Assembly: GCA_029948255.1 (NCBI GenBank) | Contig: JALIZF010000940.1 | Location: forward strand, 28,501-92,500 | Reading direction: 5' to 3' | DNA from: Telmatactis stephensoni | Taxonomy: Eukaryota; Cnidaria; Anthozoa; Actiniaria; Isophelliidae | DNA length: 64,000 bases | Shown: positions 11,130-23,904 of the stretch, in pieces | Position numbering within the stretch: position 1 is the stretch's first letter | Layout: each line of letters begins with the position of its first letter | Translations under genes and position numbers: made by a program | Notes under the pieces: model-generated | The model's database searches: none | What the model saw: only the letters and a program-made list of their open reading frames with translations | Told to the model about the DNA's origin: nothing

Positions 11130-11991
11130 GGACTATTAGTTCTATTAGTAATGACACAGGAAGCCCACGTTGTAACAATGTCATGCATTCTTGTGGAGAT
11201 TCGGATGTCTACAATTACTAGTTGTTTGGAATGGATATCGTATTTACTTGCAGAGAGGGGGAGGTAGGGGATCTCTGATCGGCAGCCCGAGCTGTTTAGA
11301 AATATTCGTATTAATTGGTGAATTGAATGTCCATTACTTACAGATATTGGATGTTGCCTTGCAATGTATTTTTATAAATGAAATACGCTGAAAGGACTCA
11401 AAACAAATATTGTGAGTACAAGATTTTGATCTTGTGACGTCACTTCTATTATCTGTACTCTGATAAAGTATGGCTAATTAACCAATCAGATCGCGCGCTC
11501 GTAAAATTCTATTATATAAACTTTGATATTCTAGCTATAGCTAAACTGAAATTACTCTTGTCAGCAAAATGACAGCGAACTGAAGACTATAAACCACCAA
11601 ATTATTAAAACTAAGGCGGAAAACCAAAAACTAATTAAGATTGGAAAAGTGTATCATAACACAAGTATGAAATGATTAATTATAAATAAGAAAAGAGTTA
11701 CTGTAATTTCTTTAGCGAAAAAAATTAACATTAGCTATAAAAGAAAAAAAAAATAATAAAGCAAAAGAAAAAGGCGAAAGAAAACCCTATACCCGAATTC
11801 CTAGCCTTTCACTACTAAGCCAAAGAGTTTGACAAAGAACTATAAGGTGTTTGAGTACGTGGTCGAATCGGTCGAATGCCAAAAAAAGTGAGTCCCATCC
11901 CAATAGGCAAGCTTGCGGATTGACAGTCCACAAGTTAAAAATTGTAGAGAAACATGTGTTGCTATAGCCTTTTTTATGTATTGCTAATTAC
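11130..11991. other. Intergenic stretch between the C2H2 frame and gene 2
   Basis: AT-rich, with poly-A-like runs (11690-11790). I found no exon, RNA gene or clear element. It may contain the 3' end of gene 2. Confidence 0.4.
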
Positions 11992-12430
11992 CTTCAGTAG
12001 GCGTTGGTTCAGTTGCTTCGTTACCAGCTTCTAAAACGCAAAGTAAGTAAAAATGTAATAATGTTAGTTACTTATCAATAATTCGATTCGCTGTTCTCTA
12101 TTTTGCTGTGGTTCAAGCACGCTTCCCTATTTAACTTAAAGTTGTGATGAAGCATGTATTGCTATAATTTTTGCATGTAATGCTAATTAACTTCCGTAGG
12201 CGTTGGCTCAGTTCCATAATTACCAGCTTCAAAGTAAGTAAAAATATAACAATGTTAGTTACTTATCAATAATTTGCTGTTCTCTATTTTGCTGTGGTAC
12301 AAGCACACTTCCCTATTTAACTTAAAATTGTGAAGACGCATGTATTGCTATAATTTTTGTCTGTAATGCTAATTAACTTCCGACCGTAGGCGTTGGTTCA
12401 GTTCATTACCAGCTTCTAAAAGCAAAGTTA
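11940..12430 (-). repeat. Three tandem copies of a gene 2 terminal mini-exon and its intron
   Basis: A unit of about 195 bp, containing a GCGTTGG(T/C)TCAGTT core and an AGCTT(C/-)TAAA acceptor, occurs three times (about 12376-12420, 12191-12236 and 11992-12030 mark the exon parts). The last copy has clean splice sites and reads (E)[12 protein letters not shown] in phase 1. The middle copy has lost its AG acceptor. The first has an internal shift. Gene 2 may therefore carry an exchangeable acidic/Thr-Pro tail. Confidence 0.6.
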
Positions 12431-15400
12431 GTCAGTCCAGTCGTGACAGCATATACTTAATTGACTGACGTCAAAAACAAAACAAGCCGATTATTAACTC
12501 CAGCATTCGCTTTACCTGTGATATTTCGTATCCATTTGGCATAGCTTGAAACACGTGTAAATACAGAGAAGTTATCGGTTAGGCATTCTGCCAGTAGAAA
12601 ACTGGCAACACCATGGAGGAACCATCGTCCTTTATACTCACACTGCAACGGTCCACCCTTGTCACCAAAACATGTGCCAGTTGATGAGTTTGAAATCACT
12701 TCCCCAGCACAGAGATAAGCGCGCGGGTTAAAATCTGATTGGCCGATTCCTTCTTTGCAATCGTCGTCAGAAGCGATGGGTGAAATGATTTGTTGTAAGA
12801 TATCTGGAAGTTCATGATCACCCAGCGTAACATTGGTCAAACCCCAACCTATCAACATTCAAAACGTTGTAACATTTTAGAGTCAATTCATACAGCTTGT
12901 TAAAGGTTCAGACGTTTTAGGAGGTTACATCCTTTTCAGTGGAGTTTTATGTACTGTGTTGTGTGGCCTAAGAACGCAAGCCTGGACTTAAAGGAAGGTG
13001 AGAGGGAGAGTAAGGGGCGGGGAAGAAGAAAGAGAAAGCCTGATCTCCTTTCCTTTTCTCCCTCCCCTTTACCCTTCCTAAAATTATTAAATTGATTTAC
13101 CAAAATGTACAGTAGCCTCTGATCGGGTGACAACCCTGGTTGTACAACAGAAGTATGAACATCTTTTACATGTGAGATAAATGGACTTTGACAAGATATC
13201 GGTATTTACAATTTAGAGTCGGTTAAAGCATATTAGTTTTAGTACGCGTATTTTTACTCGGGCTTCCTGTGGAGGCCCGAATTGAAAAATTTGCTTCGTT
13301 TTGTTCATCCTTCACAAATTAAAAGTCGCCATTTGGGCTCTATGGCGCATGCACACGTTGATCCGTTGATATTGAAGACTCAAATATTTTCGACACCAGT
13401 CTTATAAGCATTAAATAATGCTTAGCAGAGCGGTTTTAGTATGAGCAGGAAAGTGATCGTACCAGTTACGGTCACGAACGGTGCGGTTACGGTAGGAATT
13501 TCAAATGTTTTTATAGACATTACGGTATTGAAACGGTCACGGTGCGATAAGGTCACTTTCCCACTCATACGAAAACCGCTCTAGTAACGTAAGACGGAAA
13601 GATTACTAGAAAACACTGCAGTTTTATAAAAGAATAGCAGTTAAAATAATATAGAAAGTCGATTTTAGTAATAATAACAACAACAACAACAGCAACAACA
13701 ACACCTTGTCCGCCTCCCATTTTAGAGCCCTCCCTTCCTGCTAATAATTGCACAGTCCCAAAACTATCACGATAAAACTCATCCAAAACAAAAACAAAAA
13801 CTAAACAAACAAATTTGATAGAGAAATTTGTATCGTTAGAAAATATATATCTTTAATTGTCATAAAAGAGCTCACAGATGGTGCCAACTTATAGTTTCTC
13901 TGGAAGAGCATTCCACTGTGTTGGTGCGTAAATGGAGAACCCACGCCCAACGTAATGCTTCGTCCTTGAACTCGGTACTTGGAGTTGAAACTTGGATGCT
14001 GATCTTAGTCTCCGCGTTGGTTTATGGATTTGAAGAAGCTCACTCCTGAAGGTATTATGGGTTTAATCAATGTAGAGCTTTGTACGAAATGAGCAATATC
14101 TTAAAGATAATGCGCTTCTTGAACTGAACTTCGGAGCCAGAGGAGCTGATCATCAGCTCATCAGTGGAAAATTGGTGAAATGTGCTCACATCTCTTGGTT
14201 CTTGTGACCAGTCTTGTCGCAAAATTTTGAATTCTTTAATTTGCAGCTTTGCAATCTCCGTGTCAGGCAGGCCATAAAGCAGACTGTTGCACTAGTCCAT
14301 CTTTGATGTCACAAATGCATGGATCAGTTTTTCCGTGCTGGATTTATCAAAGTATTTTCTAACTTGGCCAATACGCTGTAACGAGAAGGACGCTGACTTG
14401 TAAAGTTGGTTTACTTGGAGTGTCATTTGAAGGTGTCTGTCAAGTATCACCCCAAGATCACGAACTGAAGACGCAAGTGTTATTTCAGAATCACCAATAT
14501 TGATATGTGCCAAAGGGTTTTGACCTAGGAAACGCGAAGAGAAGTGTATTATTTCAGTCGTGCAATTGGCTGCATTGCATACTGACAAGCCTTTTTGCTG
14601 ACAATCAGTGAATGATAGAGTTTCACGCCATTGAAGAGTGATGAGTTCCCTCTCTCGGCATTGCGACTTCTCTAAAGTGAGGTATAACCGAGTGTAATCC
14701 GCATAAACAAAACAGCTGAGGCCATGACTCTCAATGATCGATGTCTTCATCAATTGGTGACACATTGAGTGAGAAAAGAGACGGTCCCAAGACCGATCCT
14801 TGCGGCACACCTCTAGATAGCAAGACATTGGACAATGTTACGTGCCTAAGCTTTACAGACTGTGAACGCTCACTCAGATAAGACCTGATCCAGTCCAGAA
14901 TTAAATCGTGTATACCAAAGCGTATATGAAGTCTCTGGAGTAAGATGTCATGATCCACCGTGTCAAAAGGAGAAGTCAAATCTAGCAGAACAAGAATTAC
15001 ATCTTTAGTTTTATGATTATCCAAGGCCAGGCTAATATTACTGTAGATTCGGAGCAGCGCTTTTCTGTACTGTGATGTGGCCTGTAGGCTGATTGCATCT
15101 TTGCGTAGAGGTCAGTGACTTGCAGATACTGGTGTAGTTGTATGGAAGCGATGCGCTCAATCGTCTTGGACAAAAACGACAGGTTGGTAATAGGGCGCCG
15201 ATAGTTTTTGAATAGGTCAGGATTGTTTCTTGATAATAGGAGTCACAAGTCCATGCTTAAGATGAGACGCGGGAACAAGCCTTTAGTAAGAGACATGTTG
15301 ATGATCAATATGACTGGACCAGACAAGCCGTCGATACATTTCTTTAGAGAACAGTTGCAATTGGTACAGGGTCGAGAGCGCAGGACTTGGCACGAGAAGA

Positions 15401-17867
15401 CGTGATACCAGTTCTTACAACATCATAGTCTATCAGGTGCATCAGGTTGGAACTTCCTGAACAAGCACGCGCCTAGATTTCTTGCATCGAAAGCGTGGCA
15501 GACCGAATAATACACTTTCCCATCTGATTCCATCTCATCAAGATGATCGGAGATCTTCCTCTCAAAATGGATGCAAAATACTCTCGCCAGCTCTTATGGG
15601 TTTGTATGGCTTGTTAAGGTTGTATTACCCTTGACAGTGAAATTAAGAGGCCATCGATAAGTTGAAACAGTTTTGCCTGAGTTGAAGATACAAAGTCTGC
15701 TTGATTCTAATCAGAAACCTATAATCCAAACAGTCGAGCTCTTAGGCCGAAATGTGAAGTGTGAGTTTTCAGCTAGCAGTTTTTATTTCATTCATCCCAT
15801 TTTCCTTTCCTTAATTCCTTTCTTTTCAATTGTTTTTCTTTTATGCTTGCTAGATGGAGTTTTGAATTTGATCCGGCCCTGCCTCCGGTGCTTCGCTGTT
15901 TATTTATTTTTTGTTTGTTTCTTTTTTCTCTCTCTTGAAGCTTAAAGATTTGATGTTTAATGTTTCATCGCGACATAAAAAATTGATCTATTTATTTGTC
16001 CATAATCTCCAAACAGTGTACTGTAGTATAGCTGTTAAATAGCCACAAAAATGATGTAGGAGAGGTTGGGGTAAGATGTATTATTTTTTAATAAGTATTA
16101 ACAGTGTGTCGTTTACATACCTGTAACGTAACATTTTTGCCCAACTTTGGGTCTTTTTCTAGTCAGACATATTGGACGAATCTTCTTGCTCATTTTCACT
16201 GGTGAGGCCAGTTTCAACAAGGCGATGTCGTTGGCGTCTTTATCCGGAAGAGTATCATAGCTTGGATGCTCGACAATCTTCGACACTTTAAGAGACTGTT
16301 GAACCCTTGTAGTACCGGTGCGTTTATGAGCACCTGAAAGTCATCGCGAAATATTAACAGTTTCATAAATAGGTTCCATTTTCCGTGCCTCTGTACTCAA
16401 ATAGATGATATCAAAATGTAGGTAAGAATAAAACAGTACCTAACAAGACGAAGCCGAATGGCGTGACTGTTGTTTTCACTACATTTTGACCTCTTCTGTG
16501 CGTCTATTAGAGCACAAACCCACAGAAAAGTTGAATCTAATATTCATCGAAACAGTTCAACCAATCAGAGCGCATGTTAGATTCAATTACGTCAGCTCTG
16601 TAATCACACACGGTTCTCCGACCAATCAGAGGGCACGCAATATACCAATTATTATAAGAACTGTATTTACCACAGGCAAAAAGTATGACTTATTTCCATT
16701 TGGGCTCTTCTTTAATGAATATTCTATAGTGATATTGTTTCCGTGAGCGACAACCCAAATTGTATCGGCATATTTGCCTCCAGGAGGTGGTGGCTTACGA
16801 GAGTAACGCCATAGCTGATCTAAGCTTTGTTTATTGGTGTTAATATAGTGACTCGTCGTAATAGATTGGTGAAATAGGAATTCACCAGACGGGCTTTTGC
16901 ATCTTGTTTCGCTTGGCATAGTTTTCCGTCTGTTTTTTTGATTTGGTATACAGAAGGCTCGAGCCTTATCCTTTCTCAGGCCTTTGGCCCTCGTTTCTTG
17001 TATTTGTGGTCCATTGCAAGTTTGCAATAGATAATGTAGGTTATGGTCTCAGCAGCAAAGTTTAAGGGAGGACAAGGGAGAATATTCGGTCATTTAGGAT
17101 ATGTCAAGTTTTACCTGCTACAACTGTGTACACACTTGGTATGGGTTCATCGTGCACACAACTTGCAGCGGTTACTACCCATACTGGATTGATCAGGGAT
17201 CCTCCACAGATGTGCTGTCCGAACCAACGAAGAGACATCTGCCACGGCCAAGAATGTGGTAACGCGTCTTGGCCATTAATGACACGAGTATTGGCAGGCT
17301 TACGCCCGCACCCTAAAAAAGAATCAACTACCATAAATAGCAGAAAACCGCCGATGAATTTTAGGGGCTTTTTTCTCAAAGTAAAGTTGTTGGGTTTTTT
17401 TCTGCAACCGAATGGGATGACTAGGTGTTGTCATAAAGCTTAATCTTTCGGCTATATGGCCCGAGTGTACATTTTGGCAATGGCCTTTTCTTTAAATCAG
17501 GCCTTAAAAAGTATAGGCTCCGGGAATTCCCAATTTGAGAGAAAACTGAAAATCTCACATATGCAAATGAGTTCATTAATGACTAAACGTCTTTTCGTCT
17601 GGACAACCTTTTTGAAAATGACTGTATGTACACATGTGAAATATTATCATAAGCTATAGACTATTGACAGACAGGTCAAGTTTCTTTAGTTTAGATTTAA
17701 AGACTTTTTTTGTCTATTAAAATAGAAAAAGTTTCCCTAAGGTCTTTGGGAAGAGAATTCCATAGTTTGGCCCCTCTATAGCTAAAACTTCGCTAAAAAC
17801 TAGCTAAATTAATAGCTAAAAACAGAGAGGGACAGAAAGAGAGACAGAGAGAGACACCGATTGAGAA

Positions 17868-17898
<31 letters not shown>

Positions 17899-18133
17899 TT
17901 GATTGATTAACAGAGAGAGAGACAGAGAGACAAAAGCCAGCTCAAGCCAGCCCGTCATATCGGACCAGCCCATTTCTTCAGTATATATTTGAGGCTTGAA
18001 CGCTGCAGCCGGCAAATCAGTGTTAGTAACTTGGCTTTTACTCTGAATCATTTTAATACTAATACAACTTACTCATTGCATGTAGCATCAGCCCCGATGC
18101 AAAAAAGATACTCAGAATGTATAAAGTCTTCAT
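11992..18133 (-). CDS. Secreted S1-family serine protease homologue, catalytically dead (gene 2)
   Basis: Exons on the minus strand are 18133-18073 (signal peptide, 20 codons plus 1 nt), 17312-17115, 16333-16121, 12848-12516 and probably a mini-exon 12030-11992. All junctions are GT-AG and phase 1. The fold is complete: [31 protein letters not shown], the LLKLASPV strand, CYVTG joined to WGL, and a last strand [12 protein letters not shown]. The catalytic His position reads Ser (VVTAASC), the Asp is kept (NDIALLKL), and the catalytic Ser is Lys (GDKGGP). Two of three triad residues are lost while cysteines and frame are preserved, so I infer a constrained pseudoprotease and not a decayed gene. 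If the last intron is retained, the frame instead ends at 12457. Otherwise the true stop was not located. The 3.3-kb third intron contains a LINE. Confidence 0.88.
13670..13705. repeat. (CAA)n microsatellite
   Basis: A short run of CAA/CAG triplets lies just beyond the 3' end of the LINE in the gene 2 intron. Confidence 0.7.
13870..15660 (-). mobile_element. Decayed LINE retrotransposon, L2/CR1-like reverse transcriptase
   Basis: On the minus strand, open pieces 15024-14731 and 14828-14292 overlap in different frames. They show reverse-transcriptase landmarks: [28 protein letters not shown], and FVYADY where an active enzyme has YADD. Downstream are [13 protein letters not shown] and a C-terminal block beginning with a [16 protein letters not shown] reading near 14290, then [12 protein letters not shown] and an [13 protein letters not shown] end near 13905. 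This order is typical of L2/CR1 ends. Frameshifts and stops make it inactive. The 5' end (endonuclease) was not recognised. It lies antisense-free in the third intron of gene 2, in the same orientation. Confidence 0.8.
16376..16660. mobile_element. MITE in gene 2 intron, shared with gene 3
   Basis: It starts TTCCATTTTCCGTGCCTCTG, has a CGAAGCCGAATGGCGTGACTG core and an ATTTTGACCTCTTCTGTGCG right part. It then has a tail CCGACCAATCAGAGGGCACG that also follows the intact copy at 26003. It lies directly upstream of the Asp exon, the same place as the copy in gene 3. Confidence 0.7.
17825..17930. repeat. (GACA)n / GA-rich microsatellite
   Basis: Contains seven consecutive GACA units near 17869-17897 flanked by GAGA-rich sequence, in gene 2 intron 1. 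Confidence 0.9.
18073..18133 (-). other. Exon 1 of gene 2: signal peptide
   Basis: ATG at 18133 opens [20 protein letters not shown] and ends phase 1 at A|GTAAGT. It is almost identical to the first exon of gene 3 at 20747-20807 on the opposite strand. The joining codon A|GG leads into the [13 protein letters not shown] start of the next exon. Confidence 0.85.
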
Positions 18134-18180
18134 CTCACCGCAAACGTTCAGAAAACTATAAACAAATTCCTAATCTGGGT

Positions 18181-18190
18181 CCTTATATAT
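18181..18190 (-). promoter_or_regulatory. TATA box of gene 2
   Basis: Read on the minus strand this is ATATATAAGG, 48-57 bp upstream of the ATG. The same box at the same distance precedes gene 3, within an inverted duplicate. Confidence 0.6.
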
Positions 18191-20690
18191 GAAGGACACT
18201 GGTATCACCTGTGTTTGAAGAGGTAGAGTTGAACTCTTTCAAGTATAAAAACTCTTTTCAAAATCGCACGAAACCAGACAAAAGGTTTGTCAGGTTTGCG
18301 AAATATCTCTTAAAGCTTGAAAGATTTAAATTGAAACAGCTTCAGAATTGGAATTTCTTATGAAAGTACAAATTGGTAAATTGGCTTGGATCGACCAACG
18401 TGTAGCTAGGTTGTAGGCCTAGAGTTTTAATGTACTACTAGTCACCGAAAATTATAGCACTGTATACGTACTCGATAACTTATCGTTTACCATTTCTTTA
18501 GTCGATGGAAGTCCAAATGAACATGGTCTTCGTTTGAATGGTCTTCGTTTAGATTCTGGAAAATTGATGTACCAGTTTTCCATGTTTTTTAAAATCCTTC
18601 TCCTTTTTGAACGGGTCTTCGCGATGGTCCAAGTATTGACTATTAAAAACAAGTAGTTGCATTTACTTACCCGTGGACTCAATTCTCGATTCAAGCGCTC
18701 AAGTTGAATATTTATTGAAATTTTCAAAAACGTTGAAAATTGAAATATTTACCAAAAACGTACTACGACCTCAAATTGAAATCCGCCTTCAAATTGCATA
18801 AGGGGGATCGGAGAAGAGAGAAATTGCATACAAAGCCATTGGGAAAATAAACTTTTTCAAACTACTTTTTTGTGAAAATGATTATTGTAAAAAAATAAGG
18901 TAAATTTGATAGTGGAAGTCATAACTGATACTTTAATGTGTGACGCGAAACATGACCGGAAAGTAGGCGATTTTTGTCTTTCTTCCGAGTCAAGACTGAT
19001 CTTGAACATTTATTTTGACGAAAATAATTTAACACAGTACTCTGCAGACGGTATAGGTAGACTGTTTGCGTCTCAGCATTTCATGATCAGTACTTGAACA
19101 TAATTTTGAAGCATAAGATACGACCAACCAAATATTCCATATAAGCATACATTTCTTGCATTCGATATGATGCAAATGAATTTAAAACTAAAACACAGAC
19201 ATGCGCACACAACTGGTATACATGCTATCTTATGACTCTTAATATTAATGCGCATATTTAAAATTTTCAAAGGGCGCGAAGCGGGAATAGCCGGCATCGC
19301 CCTTAGAAAATTGACATGCGCAATATTATTATTAAGAGTTGTCAATACATGAAATTCATTGATTGGCTGAGAGCAGCGATGTTGACCACTGACACAGCAG
19401 GAGAAAGTATTTTGCACTATAGTGCAAATTAGGATAGGTAATAGCATGGTTTGTAATGATATTTGGCATAAATACCGCGCCGAGTGATATCTCAAAACTG
19501 TTAAACAGAATTTCACGAGCAGTATTCGAGTAAATTTTGGAAAAATTTGAAACATCGCGAGTGGTGTTTATGCCAAATGTCACGTACAAAATATACTATT
19601 ATTTGTTAATAATATAACCTAAGAAATGTTTGCAATTTTGATCAAAAACAGCCGCGAATTAGTTGAATCGCCTACACTCGACTACTTCGAAATGTGGAAA
19701 ATGATCTAGCTTTCGAGCCTAAACTTATTAAGATAATTTAACAATATTCAAGAAAAGATATTTTGGAAAAATATTGAGAAAAAAGGACTCAAAGTCGTCT
19801 CAGGAGAGTGTGCACACGTACCCCTGCATCCCTCCCCTAAATCTGCCCCTGTGATAAGTAAAACCAATCATTTTGTTTTCATTTTTGGCCTGAATGACTC
19901 CAGAGTCAAGAAAAACAGACTTCACTGAAGCGAACAAACTGTCATAATATTAAAGAGTCATACTGAAACTGTCATAAAAAAGAGAGAGAATTGAAAACGT
20001 TTTGAATAAGATAAATCAGTTAATGCATAAGTGTGGAATTATTTTTGATTACTTTTATAATAACTTTTCTGCCACAGGTCCTTCAGGGTGATACTATTTT
20101 GACAAGCTTTCACTTTCATGAAAAATGCAAAGAAAAAAACACGGAAAGCTGGTACAACAATTTCCCAGAAATCCATCTAAACGAAGACCATTTATAAGGA
20201 TCTCCATAGACTAAAACAAAGCTATAGGTTATCGAGTACCGCCTACTATGACTGTCGGTTGCTAGAAAAAAAGTAGCTGTCGATAAAACTGGGCCGATTT
20301 AGTATCATCGAAGTTTTTTTCGTATGCATAAATAATTAACAAATCGAAGTTAATTTTCTATGGTCTGTCCTCTTATCAAACATCGAAATGACCAGTCAGA
20401 ATGATCCAAACTCAAGTGAAACCACAAGTGTAGCGTAGTGTAAAACTAAGAGGAGAATATGGGCAACTACCCCGGGGGGCTGGGGCAACTACGTATACAT
20501 GGTAAATTGGCTTGGATCAACCAATGTGTAACTAGGTTGTAGGAGTTAAGTACTTTCATCAAAAGCCTTAGGAGATATTTTACAAACCTGACAAACCTTT
20601 TGTCTGGATTCATGCGATTTTGAAAAGAGTTTTTAGACTTGAAAGAGGTCAACTATACCTCTTCAAACGCAGGTGACATCAGTGTGCTTC

Positions 20691-20700
20691 ATATATAAGG
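20691..20700 (+). promoter_or_regulatory. TATA box of gene 3
   Basis: ATATATAAGG lies 47-56 bp upstream of the ATG at 20747, the mirror image of the gene 2 promoter. Confidence 0.6.
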
Positions 20701-22489
20701 ACCCAGATATATTATGAATTTGTTTATAGTTTTCTGGACATGTAAGATGAAGACTTTATACATCCTGAGTATCCTTTCTGCGTCGGTGCTGATGCTACAC
20801 GCAATGAGTAAGTTGTATTAGTTATAAAATGATTCAATACACTTGATATATACGAAAATTCGTTTAATTCTAAACATGTCTCGGCATAACCCATGCCATC
20901 TTCAGTAGATAAAGATTACAAAGACTATATTCAACAAACTTCTATAAAATTATTCAGAGTAAAAGGCAGGTTTCGAGCACTACGAAAGCTTTGAGATCTT
21001 ACCGAGGCAACTGCTTCGCTTGCCTCATAGTAGCTACGGCCCCGAACTGAAAATTTTAGGACGAGAAAGTCATTGAAATAAGATCGTGAACGCGTGGCAG
21101 TCTGTCGTGCTTTGGCGTGTGGCGCGAGCTATGTGGTCTCTGATTGGCTGAAAAGTCACAACAAGTCAAACCGGTTTTCTCGCGCTCCATTTTTTTTTCG
21201 TGACATACAGAGCGGTGATGGCGAGTATTTTGACGACTTGTAAAACTGGTTTCCTACAATACAAATATCGCGAGATATTTTTGTACTCGTATACAGTTGG
21301 ATAATAATACTTTCTTAGCACAAAACGGCATTGCTTCTCTACTTACAGCTCTTTCAGTGAAGCATACCTAAGTGAAGTTAAGCGCGGATGAGAGGTTCAC
21401 TACAAAACCAGTTAAATATATTGTTGTGGACTTCAATTCATAATAAGAAACATAACAAAAGCTCAAAGAAAATATCTAAAGCAAATCAATTTCCAGCCCC
21501 TTTTTTTCGCTAATTATTACTGATTTATTATAATAAATTCGCTCGTCAGAGCTTTTTCTTCGGCTTCACAGGCGAAAATGAATGTTCAAATTGTTAGAAT
21601 AGAAGTAGCTTATGGCTAGAATCCTTTAGTTTTGTCTCACAGCTTGTTCCAGAGACAAAAGTAGGTGTTTTTAGATCTATATATACTTCTGAATTTTCTG
21701 TTTGTATGCATCAAATTTGTTCGAAAATGCCTCGTTTTTACACCGGCCTGCGAAACTTTCGACAGTGGTTTCCGCATCTCGAAAAAGGCCTATTCCCAGT
21801 TATGGATCAAATCATCTGTCTTATCTCAATAAACTAGAAGTGACTCAAAGTCTTTGTACCGCGTTACATCGACGTCACATCGACGAATCTGGGGAATTTG
21901 GGGCGATACCCAAATTAAACCACTACCACCGAGGAAACCAGTATTGTCTCTCTTGGAAGAAAACGTGACCTAAAATTATAGGGATACAAAAGAACTTTAT
22001 ACCTTGAAAAGATGCTTCTTATCTTGTGATTACCATTCAGTATATTGCTGAGAAGAATAAACATTTTCAGATTTATAATCCGAATTTACTTAATTAACTT
22101 AATTAATTAATCTGAACGAAAAATAATAAGCATAGGCTAGCTTTCTGTAGAATGTTGTCAAATGCATACAATACAAGCCGCTATTTTTAATGTTGCCCGT
22201 GATATTTGCTGTCAGCGTCGACAGAATTTCCTGCTGACAGGGCATACTTACTTATTAAAACAGCCGAACACTAGCCCGTGACCTCATTAACGTCGCTTTA
22301 AATGGAAGCTTAAATATAATAAGTTAGCCAAAAAAGGGCTCTGGGTGTACTCATTCAAACTGTAACCGTCCCAGACCCTTTGTTTGAAGTAAAAACAAAA
22401 TGTACACTCGGCATCGTGTACACGAAAGATGAACCAAACAAATGAGCCATCGATCGTTTGTTGCTGGATTTTTCCGGAAAAAATCTTCT

Positions 22490-22685
22490 CCCTTGGCAAT
22501 TGGAATATAGAGGCTTTGCACCACCACGTGATGGCAGCCATGACAGGAGGCACAACAATAGAGTATTTTCTCCCTGGGAAATGGAACTCTTTTTCATGTA
22601 AACCAGATTAGTCCATGCTCTATTGTTCCTGCCTCCTGTCATGGCTGCCGTCACGTGACGGTGCAAAGCCTCTATTGCCATTTTT
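22490..22685. mobile_element. Hairpin MITE in gene 3 intron 1
   Basis: The arm starting GGCAATTGGAATATAGAGGC and containing GATGGCAGCCATGACAGGAG is mirrored by CTCCTGTCATGGCTGCC and GCCTCTATTGCCATTTTTC. Arms are about 75 bp with a spacer of about 50 bp. Confidence 0.8.
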
Positions 22686-22864
22686 CAAGTTTTTTTTGAA
22701 CGGAAAATAATATAAAGCTTCAAAGCCTACTCTTCAAAACCTGATTTCAAGACCCGGGTTTTAAGACAACTTATGGACATGGTAAAAATGTACACATTGG
22801 CCTTTATAGCCAAAAGATTAAGCTTTATGTTGACAGCTTTGCCATTGCAATCCATTGCAAACAA

Positions 22865-22913
22865 ACAATTAAACAAACAAACAAACAAACAAACAAACAA
22901 ACAAACAAACAAA
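22865..22913. repeat. (AAAC)n microsatellite
   Basis: About ten AAAC units in gene 3 intron 1. Confidence 0.95.
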
Positions 22914-23904
22914 AAACTTCTATTCTTTGAGAAAGAAACTAAAAATTCGTCATTTTCTGCTGTTTATGATAATTAACTCTCCAACTGAATTTACTCGTTT
23001 CACGGGCATTTTGGCGCGAAATTTCAAATATATTCTTTCACGTAAAAGCCAATAGGAAGGAACAAGGAAGACACATTAACTGGCAAACTTAAATGAATCT
23101 AAATTTAAACGAATAATTATAACTTGTTAGTTGCGTTATACTATACTGTTCAAAATTAATATCTCTAGGGTAGTAATAAACAAACTGTGCTGATATTATT
23201 ATGAAATCCTCCAAATTATTAGGTTCTCCAAGTTCTTCCCAATGTCCTCATAAAAAGGTTTTTCTGTGCGATACCCGATGACACGAGACACAAAAAAAGT
23301 TTCAGCGTTTAACAGCACCCATTGCTGGGTTTCATTCATTCCTTTGGAAATCAAAAGACAATGAAGCGGTAGTCATGTTGAATGAACAAACAAGAGACAC
23401 TAATAAGAAATCCTAGCTTTGTTAAAGTTCATCTAAGATGGCTGCTGCCGTGACGTCAGATGCAACCCAACAATAATATTCTCTACCTCTTTTAGTGTGC
23501 GGGCGTAAGCCTGCCAATGCTCGTGTCATTAATGGTCATGACGCGTTACCTCATTATTGGCCTTGGCAGATATCTCTTCGCTTTCGTGACAACGGAGAAC
23601 ACACCTGTGGAGGATTCCTAATCAATCCAGTGTGGGTAGTAACCGCTGCTCATTGTGTGCACAAAGATCCCCGACCAAGTACCTACACAGTTGTCGCAGG
23701 TAAAACTTGACATATCGTAAATGACCGAATATCCTCCCCGGTCCTTCAGCTTCTTACAGTTTGTTGCTGAAACCGTAGCCTACATTATTTGGTTATATAA
23801 CAGTGAATAGCAATATCATTTGCAATGAAGCACGAACACGAATCGAGGGCCACAAAAAACGAGGACAAGTAACAGGCTCAACAAGTAACAGGCCTGTACT
23901 CTAG

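Larger units (their letters stand above)
18073..20810. repeat. Inverted duplication with head-to-head protease promoters
   Basis: The left arm (about 18073-18620, minus) and right arm (about 20130-20807, plus) are diverged reverse complements. Both hold the signal-peptide exon, the TATA box, an AGGTGA(C/T)A-type segment, an ACAAACCTTTTGTCTG stretch and a CATCTAAACGAAGACC-like distal end. The spacer of about 1.5 kb (18620-20130) has no gene. It contains an imperfect hairpin around 19440-19600 (TTTGGCATAAATACC / GTGTTTATGCCAAATG). Confidence 0.75.

Noticed and set aside
12460..12515. Coding extension of gene 2 exon 4 to the stop at 12457 as the only ending
   Set aside because: A consensus phase-1 donor at 12515 matches the family pattern, so splicing is more likely. 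Retention is noted as an alternative.
19073..19555. 160-codon minus-strand open frame
   Set aside because: It overlaps an inverted-repeat element, has no domain or splice context, and hydrophobic stretches appear random.
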